In this document: piece by piece, positions 48,701 to 60,700 of the stretch
Layout: each line of letters begins with the position of its first letter
Numbering within the stretch: the first letter of the stretch is position 1
Source: Opisthocomus hoazin
Lineage: Eukaryota; Chordata; Aves; Opisthocomiformes; Opisthocomidae
DNA length: 64,000 bases
Direction: 5' to 3'
Assembly (NCBI RefSeq): GCF_030867145.1
Contig: NC_134417.1
Span: 10,703,577-10,767,576 of the forward strand
The notes under the pieces: generated by a model
The model's database searches: none
Seen by the model: only the letters and a program-made list of their open reading frames with translations
Told to the model about the DNA's origin: nothing
Made by a program: the position numbers and the translations under genes

Positions 48701-51700
48701 TATTTTTAGCATCCCTTTGCTTCACTGTCACCAATTGCGGTGGTTTCCCAGGTTATGATTTTGTTATACTTTATAATCAAGCAGAAGCCAGCTTGTAATA
48801 GGTGAAAGTTGTTCAAATGCAAATCCTGTTACACAGTAGCCAGCTTATTCGAACACAAACCAGATTATATAATTTTTGGTCATTTTCAAAGTACCATGGC
48901 ATGCTGACTTTCATTGGCAGCATCTGAAACCATTTTCACCTATGTTTCATAAACATTAATATGCGTTAATATGGGTATGAGATAATTTACATGAAACCTA
49001 TACAGTGTCTGATTAAAGGACCTTAGAAGCAATGTTAGAAAAACAGTGACTTCCATAACCTAGACAATACAGGCAGACATCAGATTTCTAATTCCCTCTT
49101 TGAATTTTGTCTTGAGAAATATTTTTGTTATGGTTCTGCAGGTCTTTTTTGTCATGACTTCACAGGACATAGGTGTAGCTCATTTCTGTTCTTCCTGTTT
49201 TTTAAAACAAAATATACCAGCTGAAAGCATCCCACAACCTATAAGACTCAAAATACTCAGTTCAGCTGGATCTCTGGGTTCACTGTATAAGGCTTAATAT
49301 TGGTTGAGATTTCTTTCATCAGTGATCTCACCCGGCATGGTTTCCTCACTCATTTGTTTTTGCCCTTTCACCTCTGCTCTAGGGTTACTTTGCTGAACCC
49401 AGAGAAGGTGGAGAAAAAGCAAACGTGGTGGAAAAGACAGTTCATTCAAGTCAAATATAAATTTGAAATCAATACTATATAATATCTGCACTGATAACCT
49501 GCTGAGGCATGGGGGATGTTTTAGTTAGGCATTAACGTATCACAGCTGAAACTGTTAATCTGACAGGAGGAGGAAAATATATTAACCTATTCAATAGTTT
49601 GAGCAATTTTTTTTTTTTTAATTGCATCAAATGTTTTCTTTTCCCTACCCTACTTCTATTTCAGGTACTTAGAGCACATATATTGCCACTGACTAACGTA
49701 GCATTTAACAAAGCGGGTTCCCGGTAAGTTGTTTTCAAAGTCAAAATACATAATCACTAATCAAAGTTTTGTAGTTGTAATTTAAATTGTAAGGGAATTT
49801 CAGTGCTTTTGCTGCAAAAAGAATTCATCGATGCTGCTTCTAAACAGCTTCAAGGGTGACTGGGGATTAGATTTCAGGCCTTTGTTGGGGAACCAATGGG
49901 AGATGCAGAAAAGTAGTGGCTGGAATTCAATTTATGTAATTTTTTTCTTCCAAGGTGATAGTTTGTTGACAATTACCATATTTCAGAAAGAAGCATCTTT
50001 ATGGCAATGAAGTGAATATTACGAAAAGATAAATGAGTCTTTGACATAAACTCATTTGGGACTTTCATTGTAGTGGAATTTCACATTAATTGATTTCACT
50101 CTGGGTATATGCCTAATCATTTTTTCCATCACGACTTGAAAGCAGCAACTTGCTTTTTGGTTGAAATACAGTAAAGATTAGAAAGAAGGCTTTTTTTATG
50201 AGTAATTTTTTTTTTTTTTTTGAAAAAAGAGTCCTCTGTGATCATTAATCTCTTTTTTTGAAAGAAAGAAGAGATGTAGGGTCTGAGATAGTACAGACTG
50301 AATCTGTGGAAATTATTCATTTGACTGTGCACCAGGACCAGTAAGATATCCACCATACTGAGAAATTAATTTCTCTTTGCTTTAGCTTTATCACTGGAAG
50401 CTATGACAGAACCTGCAAAGTATGGGATACTGCATCAGGAAAAGAGCTACATACACTGGAGGGACACGGAAATGTTGTCTATGCAATAGCTTTCAATAAT
50501 CCCTATGGGTAAATATATTTTCTCTGAGATCCATCATAATTGCTAATCATGTTATTTTGCAAATACAGAACTGTTACTCAAACTTTAACATAAAATAGAC
50601 CATCTCAAATTGAAAGAGTTCAATTTCTGAATTTGTAAGTTTCAGCTTCAACATGGGACGATACTATGTTTTTTATAGAAGATACATGCAAGTATGTTTT
50701 CTGCTATAATTGTTTAAAATGAAATTTAGAAAATCAAATTGTAAATTTCATTAGGTATTCAGTGTCTTGAAAAATACATATATGAGTCAGTTTAATATAC
50801 TGAAACACAGATTTATTTCGATAATATCTACATGATCAGATTGTGTTCTGAATGTTAACCATTCTTTACCACCTCCATGTAATTGTATACGATGTGAGAT
50901 AAGTACTTACAACAGCTTTTATTGCTTCAATTCAGGAGAAAGAACGCTTCTGTCATAACAAAAGTGGATTTCTTAATTTGGTATTACACATTCGTTATTA
51001 TTTAGGATATGATATAGAAGTATCACGGCTGTTGAGTGATGTTTATAAATTCCACAGGGTGTCGCTGTGTGAATGTCAGATATGAATCTGTGCACCTTTT
51101 GTTTTCTGCAGTAACTGTTTGCCCTAGGTTAGAATTGCCACCTGTTAGGTGACGGAAACATGCTAGCTACTGAAGTTTCATTATCATTTGCTTCCTGAGA
51201 AAGCTCTTGTGTGTAAGCAAACCGTTGTGCTTCTCTGTAAAATAAGAGAAATTAATCGTTATTTTTATATTGAATCACATTATTCACTGTCAGGTGTCCT
51301 GTTTATCAGTTAAGCAATACACAGTTAACACCAGGAAATAAATGCTAAAGACTTGTTCTTATGCTATTTGGAATATCACCGTTTCCTTCTAAATGAAAAG
51401 ACTTTATACAACCCAGAACTCACTATGTCAATGTTTTATATTCTGATGTTATTCTCTACTTTAAAAAAAGCAAATAATGAAGTTCTTTTATACACTTTGA
51501 AGAGACTAATGTATGACAGAAATCTGTGCAAAGATCAATAACCAGATTGTAACATAAAAGTGGAGAAATAATACATAGCAAGTGAAAACCTGATGAGAAC
51601 CTTGAGCTACTTTAATTTAAATGGTCATTAAAAAAAGAACTTTGTTTTCTGCTAATCTTTAGGTTTTGATACAGTGTCAATTGCTACATTTTCTGAATAC

Positions 51701-54700
51701 CTCACTTCAGTCTTGCTCTAACTGCAGTTGGTCAAAACACTTCCACTGACTTCAGTGTCAGTGGAGTTTGACCTCTGAAATTTGGGTAAACTGTTTATAA
51801 AAAAAAGTTTATAACTGTTGATAAACAAACAGACACTATCCGATAAATGACATAACTTTTAAATACATCTGGAAGTATAACAGATAACCTCATCCCTAAT
51901 GTAGGTTAGTCATCAGTTATGAACACTTCTGTGCTAACAGATAGGCACAGTGGCTGTTTTAGAAACTAATTATGTGTGCTATTATTTTCCTTTAATGTAA
52001 CTTCTGCTGGTGAAATCCTGCTCCAGGATCTTGTAGTGTGGCAGAATGCACCAAAATGCATTCAAGCATCGATGACTGGGTATTGTTTCTGTGAGTTCTA
52101 CTGTCTTTGAAGTCAGAGATTTTTTTCAAAAGAAAAATGACAGGATTTTTTCTGTTTAGTGACAAGATTGCCACTGGATCTTTTGATAAAACCTGCAAAC
52201 TGTGGAGTATGGAAACAGGAAAATGTTTTCATACTTTCAGAGGACACAGTGCAGAAATAGTGAGTATTGATGGATGTTTCTTATTCCTTTATGTTTCCAT
52301 ACACCATCATTAATGGCTGTGGGTTCCAAGTCCCTGTGAGCTGATTTTGGCAGGGACAGCTATTCTGCTGCATTTATTCACACATTCAGACATTGTGAAC
52401 ATTTCTGCACTGCAAGAAAAGATAGCTGACAGTTCTTAAGAAATAGAATAAAACATTCTATACAGTTTGAAAGATATTTTTATTTTTAGTATGTTCCAAT
52501 TTCCCTTAATTGCTAAATGTTAAAACATTTTGAAAAATACCATAATAATTGGAATTTTCAATGTATTGCACATATGTAAACAGACCATGGAACAAATATC
52601 TCATTTTTTCTAGATATCTTGCATTGCCTCTCATTTGCAGATCTAAATACACAAGATCATCATTGCTTGTATTGCTGTCTTTCAAGCTGAGATCTGTACT
52701 TCATGTACAGGACCAATTGGAGTCATAGAAGAATGAATTTCTGAAATTTTAAGTGTGTTAGCTGAGCATATGTGGGATGCTAAAATGTCAAAGATATATG
52801 AAACAAAAAGAGTCTAAGCTTAAAAATGGTTGGTTTCCTTTCCAATGCACTAGGAGCCCTGTTAGCAATAGCAAATATCTTGATGCACAGCATTCTGGTT
52901 TAAAAGATCAGGGCAAATCCACTGAAACTTCTAATTTCAGTGCAGAATATATTTTTTGAACAAAAATAGCTATACAATCATTATTCAATAAAGCATTTCT
53001 GGAAATTGTATCTGGAAACAACTGGAATTTAATTTGTAAATTGTGAGGCCTATAACTAGCGTGAGAAAACAGTGGTTTACCTTGGTGGAAGGTGAGCTTG
53101 GTTTCAGTGGGTTTTTAATTCTCTGGGTACTTTGAAACAGTTATCCCTTACCATGGAGAACATGTTTGCTTATTGAGACAGGCTGTAGTGATTTTGCTTA
53201 CACATATCAGTTAGCTAAATATTTAAAGGTTCTTGAATTTCTTTTGTTTAGATTACACCCAAAGTGTTAGGAGTTGTGCCAGCAAGTAACTAGTAGAAGA
53301 TAATAGCCAGCAGAAAATAATGTGTTTCTCTGAATGGGATCTGTTTCTAACAGAAGGCCATTACTGCATATGATACATTGCTGGCAAGGGCATGTCCATA
53401 GTTATTCAGTATGAAAAAAGGAAATGGACATAGTGACAACACACCAGTGACATGAGCTACTGTTTTCCTTTTTACATGACATCTCCTGTTCTTTTTTAGC
53501 AGAACAATCATATTTAATAATTACAAAGAATGGGAAGATGACTCTATGATTTTTTTTTTTAACATGAAAAATGAATTAAGGAAATTATTGGGTTTTTGTT
53601 CTTGCTTTTTCATAAATAAATATGATGTTGTGGGGATGCCCTTGGCCAAGGTCCCAGATAATGACACCTGTTAAGATGACAGTGTGAGTGTATAGAGTGT
53701 GTTTGTGGCTACACAAAACTGGAGGGTCTTTGCCCAAAACTGATCAAGGTAAAGAGGAAGCCTACCAAATGATAGTGTTAGGAGGACTGTCAGTCGAATT
53801 GAACAGTAACTGGAGAATCTCAAAGAGAATTTTGAGATAAAGAAGTAGAATTTTGAAATAAAGAAAAAGAAAGAAGTAGAATATAAAAGAATCAAGACAA
53901 TTTCTGACAGGATTGGGAAGACATTAGCCTGGAAGCAGCAGTTGTCAAAACCTGTTCTACTGCTTTCGGAAGTCACCCTGGGCATCACAGTTGCTGCCTA
54001 GGCCAGAGAGCGTAGCCTTCCTTTTGGACACACCATGAGGAGTCTGCATCCGGCTAGTGGATTGTCAGTACGGGTTCAGTAAAAAGGCCCCCTGTCCCTC
54101 CTCCAAGACGTGCATATGTGAATTTGGATGTGTGGATCAGCAGATTGTAGGAAGTGGCATGCGTTCGACTAAAGCTGGAGCACTCGCGTCTCCTAGGGGA
54201 GGTGCGTGCAAGCGGGGGCACCCATACTCCTAGAAAAGGGGAGTGCGCTTGTAACCCACTCATCCTGTGAGAAAGGATGAGTGTGCATGCAGGAGTGTGA
54301 ATGTGTGTGTGATTAAAATTTCTTTGAGTTAGAGGAGGAAGGTTAGAAATATGTAGCTCTTTATTAAGATTGTGTAAGTTTATTCATTGTATTGCAGATT
54401 CTGATATTGAATATATTGTTTTCTGCCAGTTAACTATGCGCTGTCAATAAATAAATAAACAAACTGCTTCAGTCTTGATTTTCATTAAAACTTTCTGAAC
54501 TAAATAATTTCTTCCTGTGACAGAAAATGAACTACCTAAATAGTGAATTTTAATTCAGGCTCAGAAAACAATAGAAGAGATCTTCCAATAAGTCTTTTTA
54601 ATGCATTGCCATGCAAAGTAGCACATTAGTCCATTTGATTTGAATAGTCATCCAAAGCTACATGATAAGGATTTGTTGCTCTTCCAGTGAGGTGTTGGAA

Positions 54701-57700
54701 GAACTGCAGTTTTTCTATATGCCGTAAAATATGAAGTCAGACTTTTGTCTTGTTTAAAAATATTAACCTTGATCCATTGTTTTTGAGAAAATGTATATAA
54801 ATACCCTCCTTTCCTCCTTTTTTCATCCAATGTTTCTTGCTACAGGTATGTTTATCATTTAATCTTCAGAGCACATTGGTGGCAACTGGAAGCATGGATA
54901 CCACTGCCAAACTATGGGATATAGAGAAAGGAGAAGAAATAGTCACTTTATGTGTATGTTTGCCTTCCGTATGTTTTTAAAGGTGTTCCTTGCTTTCTTA
55001 GTTTTCTAACTGAGATAAATAACAGTATAACCATTACAACAGTTTCAAAACTTGCACAGTTTCTTTTACCAGGTGGTTCCACAGTGACTGCAGTTATATA
55101 ACAGGTTAAGAAAACTTGGCAGGAATGATAAAGCTATGATATTTTATAAGTCTTATGTATCAAAAGACACATCTTCTCATTTCATTGACATTACTGCTAT
55201 AGAACAGGATGCCTTCCATAGCTCATTAAAACATGTTGCTATACTGTGAATTACGACCTCCTCTGCATTAACATTAATGTCAGACACTGCATCTCTATGG
55301 ATCTTCTTCCTGCTAACATCAGCAGAGGACAGCCATCCATTTATCTCTAGACTGTGATGTCTCTTTGCTCGACGTGCCTTGCTGGGATTCTGCAGGTGCA
55401 GATTGGACTGTGCTATTTCAATGCGTTTCTCTCGCATAAATCCTAAATAACAGTTAGTTCATAAGCTTCCTTTGGTCTGTGTGGCCTATAGAGTGAGGAA
55501 GGTGTTCTCTCGTCCTAGACTTTCTGTTCCTCAGAGCCCTGAGCAGAACTAAGAGCAGTGGAATGTGTGAACCTTTAGCTTATAAGTATGCCTACATTCA
55601 TTTTTCCAACCCTCTCCACCAACACCAGTGACAAGTAGTTTACTGTAAATGAATCATCTGATTTCAGTATGTATCGGTGAACAAATGTGATTCTGTTCAA
55701 ATCAAATATGGAAAATATGCACTGATGACATCACCGGACAATTGCTCATTGCTTAAGTGATGCGCCTGATTTTTTGCAGTTGTTGGGATATTGACTATTC
55801 CACAGTTCAGTAAATCTGTCTGTCAAAATTGTGATATACTGGACAAGACAGTAAATAATATATTGAAGGGTTATAGAAGGATGATGCTGCAGAAGAAAAA
55901 AATTGAAATACATTAATGGAAAAGTCATAATTTGCATTCTCATACTCCTTTTTAAAAATTCTCTCAGGGGCACTCAGCAGAAATTATTGCATTGTCTTTC
56001 AACACCACTGGAGATAGGATTATCACTGGCTCCTTTGACCATACAGTAGCAGTGTGGGATGTTGGCACTGGCAGGTACTAAAGTACTAATAAATATCATT
56101 TTATGTTGCATGTTTTAAAGACAATGAAAGCGATAAAGTTGAGCTATAAATTACAGACCTTGTATTTTTACTTCATTTAGAGTATGTGTTCCTTCATCTT
56201 ATCATTTGTTACTCCTATTCCCTTTGTTCTTCTGAAAAGGAAAGCTGCTCATGAAATGCTTTTATATATGTTTTTTGTTCTAAATTTCTGTCTTATGAGC
56301 ACTGAGGAGGCAGACAGAATGGACAGATCCTGTGTTTGTTGCTGTTGATTTCTCCTAACAGTAAAATATTTTATCAACATGGAAACTCATGGTTTGGAAG
56401 TGTTCAGAATTTCTAGATGAAACAGACTGTTTAAGTAGAAAGAAAGTATATTTTATGTCATAGAAACTTCATCTGGTCACATTGTCTTTAAAAACTATAG
56501 AGGGTCTGTTTTCCTTCTCGCAATCCTTTGTCAGTACAAATTTATAAAGAGGAGAAAATATGGCCCATCTAACTGCAGAGGACTGTGGCATAATATGGCA
56601 CGGACTCAACTTGTGGTGCGAGACAAAAATGTTTTCATTATGATGCCAACAAGTAATAATGTAGTAGCTAAATATGAACTTGTTGCATTATCCTGACAAA
56701 TCCACTTGTGTTTTTCAAATAGAAACTGAGCATAAGTAGAATAATAAAATGATTGCCATGATTACTGACAAAGTAATTTATGAAGATAATGATTCTATTA
56801 TGTTTGCAGAGGTCACATCTTTTTTCTTTTTGTGAGAGCAAGGGGAATATCTCTGAAATTTATATTTAAAAGGAAAGTGTGTGTGTAGTGATATTTTGGG
56901 GTAATAAACAATGTATATCACTTCAAAACAAGAGTAATCAAGTGATTTAAAAATAATGTACACATAGTACATCATTTAAGGCTTGATCCTGTAAGCTTTG
57001 AGCTTACTTAACACCAGCAGTTTAATGTTTGGTACATAAATACTTCGGAGACACTCATTCAGCAAATTGGACCTTTCGATTCAACTTCATCCAGCCTGCT
57101 GTTCTGGCAAATATTTTTGTTTGAAAACAGCTTCTTTTTCAAGCTTCTTGTCTGAGCCTGCAGTGAAGTCAAAGTCTTTGGATTTTCATGTTGCGTTCTT
57201 TCTTCCAAGAAGTGAATGCAGACTTGATACCACAGTCAATACTAGGAAGTGGAATATGAAGGAGAAAATTCTCGTTTACACACTGGCAGCTCTGGTAATT
57301 AGCTAGTGGGCAATGTAATTGTGCCAGGGCCAACATTCAGCCTTTTAGATGGCAGTTGGACATCCATATATTTAGTAACAATGAAAAGTTGTAGTCAGAA
57401 AGACTGTGAGCAAATTATACTTTGCTGTACACAGCTTCAGGCAGATTTGCAAAAATTTTGTAAATGAGGTTGTGTGTGCCTGTATTTGACCATGTGAAAA
57501 ACATGAGAAACACTGCTTTCCAAATTTGAGTTTGAACTTGAATTTTCTTTTAATTTTGCTGTCTGACTTTGATGAGTGTCTATGTTCCTCAGTTTTATTC
57601 TGGGCAGTATTCCTGAAGGAAGCTGATGTAGGGACAAGAAATCTCCAGGAGGTTCAAGATTTTCTTCATAAAATGTTAAAATTTAAAAAAAAAAGTGGGA

Positions 57701-60700
57701 GAGGGAGGGGAACATGCTTCTGTGATACAGGTCTGTATTTCATCAATAATTTCTCAATGGCAGATACAGTCAGCTATGGTTCAGCTGAATGTGTCTTCAG
57801 AGCTTCGTTTGACAAATCAACAACCAGTACCTGGGGTCAGGAGTGCTGGACACTAGGATGCTGAGAGAGAGACTGCTTCTTCTCATTTGCAATTATGGTG
57901 CAAATATTAGCGCATCCATATGTGAAATTTCACTGGAAATGGAGGGCTAAAGCAGTGTTATCAGGACTGAAGCTGATTTGGGGGGGAATTTTTTTTTTAA
58001 TAATGGAAAATTTTTATGGCATTTCACAAGCATTTTTTCTGGGTTCTTTCTGATTGTGTATCTGATAGATGTGGTTTCTGTGAGATGCTCCACACGTTGC
58101 TATTTATTCTGCTTATTGATTGGATATTTAAGTTGGAGCTTGAAACTTGCACTGCCTTTTCAATATTTGGAAACTAAAGCTTTTAAATTAAAACTTTTCC
58201 ATCATTAGGTATGTTAGGCACTAGGTATTACAATAACAGCAGTCTTCATGGCCAAATAATATGTTCACAGAATTAGGAAGTTTTCTGGTATTGTTTTCTG
58301 CTTGCTGATTTCTGTTTTTACTGTAAAATCATCTACACAATTACAACAATGCAAGCCTCACACCATTAGAAAGTAAAAGGAATAATTCTGTGAAATGACA
58401 TGAGTATAATCAAGGTTTTGTTATCATAAACAAATAGAAAGTTCAGTTATTCAGGAGATTTACTTTGCTGTTCATTTAGCACAGATATTAATTTAGCTAC
58501 TCTTATGTATCTTATGCAATGAATAAAACCAGTTCTGTCACTTAAATTCATTTAGTTGTTTTTTTTAGTTGTTAGTTTATCCGTTAGTTAAAGCAGTCTT
58601 TCTGTTAATGATAGTGGTATTAGCATTGTAATAATAACCTAATTTACTAATCTTTTAAAATATATATAAATTAATCTTTTTAGGGTTCGTTGCCTTATAG
58701 GCCATTAATTCATAGGAAGAAACAATGGCTAATTGTATCCTCTCTATTCAGCTAAAGCTGAAGATTTTAATGGAACTAGTATTGCCAGCCTTGTGCAGCA
58801 AGAAGTTTAGGATTAATGAGGATTAGAAATCGTGTTTCAGTTTGCCTGTCATTTGCCTGTTCCTTGGGAACATGCTCACATTAAGTACCTGATTAAGTTC
58901 CATTTGATCTTCAGTGGATTTTATAAAAGGTTTAGATTATATGGAGTTTTAAAGATGTACTGTTTATGGTTCATTGAAGTGGGATAATGGGAGACGAATG
59001 TGGAAAAACTTGCTGTATGTGCTTTGTATGTATATGAATACAAGGAATCTGTCGCTGGCACTGGAAAGTCATCACGTTTCACTGGTAATACATTCACTAA
59101 AATATTTTTAAAATAGAAGGGAGGACTTTTCCATTTTATTCCTTACTGCCTCTCTGTCTCAAAGATAAAAAACCAGAATTGACGTAGTACTAGAATCCTA
59201 AATGAGCTGTACCACTCCATTTAATTGCTTTAGTGGATAAAACGGTGAAGACTTGACACCTTAGCTATACCATTTTATAAACTTACTTATAATTTATAGG
59301 CGTATATCAAAATGCACACTAAAAATGTAAATTCACTTTTTTGTAGGATGTTACATGCTTTAATAGGTCACCGAGGAGAGATTAGCAGTGCACAGTTCAA
59401 CTGGGACTGTTCTCTCATTGTCACTGGATCGATGGACAAAACATGCAAGGTAAGAAAGCGGAGTATGTACTGAATGTAGCTACTTGGTATATAAAAATGT
59501 ATCTTTTCTAAATGGAAAAGCATTATTTTAAACTAGTACATTTAATTCATTAAAGAATTTACAACTAAATGCAAAACCTATAAGCTTATTCATTTCAGTG
59601 AAGTCCAGTTAAATAACAATGTATATTTTAAGGTTCATTTAATCAACACACTGAAATAGAAAATATATATGACTTCAATAGAAAATATATAGGACTTCAT
59701 TAAACTGACTAAACAGTGACTCTTTATTGACTTATGTCCAGGTTTCATGTTAATACATTGTAAGACATCAGAAAGGGCATATATATGTTGCTTAATGGAT
59801 CTAGTAGATATCTATCAAGTAAATTAGTCAAAATAAATGAAAAAATTACCTTTATTTACCTATGCAGCTGTGGAATGCTATGACTGGGACACATATAGCA
59901 ACTTTAACAGGTCACAGTGATGAAATATTGGATGTCTGCTTTGATTATGCTGGCCAGCGTATTGCAACTGCCTCTGCTGATGGTGAGTGAAGGGGCTGGG
60001 ACTGCTATAAGGTTTGCAATAGTAGCATAAAACATCTTTGTCCTTTTTGTTTGGTTTTGCTTTGAATATAGCTTGATGAAAGAGAAGTATTATGACTCAA
60101 AACTATAGATCAAGCAATGTTTGTTGCACTATAGAAAGTTTAGCATTAAACTTTAGAAGTTTTCTCCAGTGAAAATTTTCTTATTTTTCACACTTTAATC
60201 AACTCAGTATGTCTTTCCCCTTAAACTTCAAACTTGTAGGGAAATATTTCACTTGTGGCTGGAAATGCATTTTAAATGTTTAGGTGAGTAGCTTTTGAGT
60301 GAATTTTGATTTGGGTAGCTGAAATTTAGGCTTAAATGCAAAAGGTAGTTGGAATTTCAATGGTGGGTTTGCTGCTAGGCTTCCCAAATGCACAGCAAGA
60401 GAATACACAATAAAGACGTAGTGAAAGAAGCAATTTTGTTTTGTTATTGGTGTGCAGCACTTTTGCGTGCTTTTTGTTTTCTTTAGGAATCGCATTAAAT
60501 AGTTTGTATTCACCTGCACGGTGTTATATTATAGCACATAATGACAATACTGTATTATTTTTACATACTTAAGTGTTTTGATTTGCACTTTCAGAAACAG
60601 GATACCAGACTGGATGGGGGACACTATTTGGATCTGATTTGCTGCAGTTGCTAAATTAAGACATAGGACAATGTAAAAAGTTTCCTGAAATGTAATCAAT

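Noticed and set aside
53671-53988. 105-codon minus-strand open frame that might be a retroviral or new protein
   Set aside because: The low-complexity [15 protein letters not shown] composition comes from A-rich repeats in the candidate LTR; no retroviral domain is visible.
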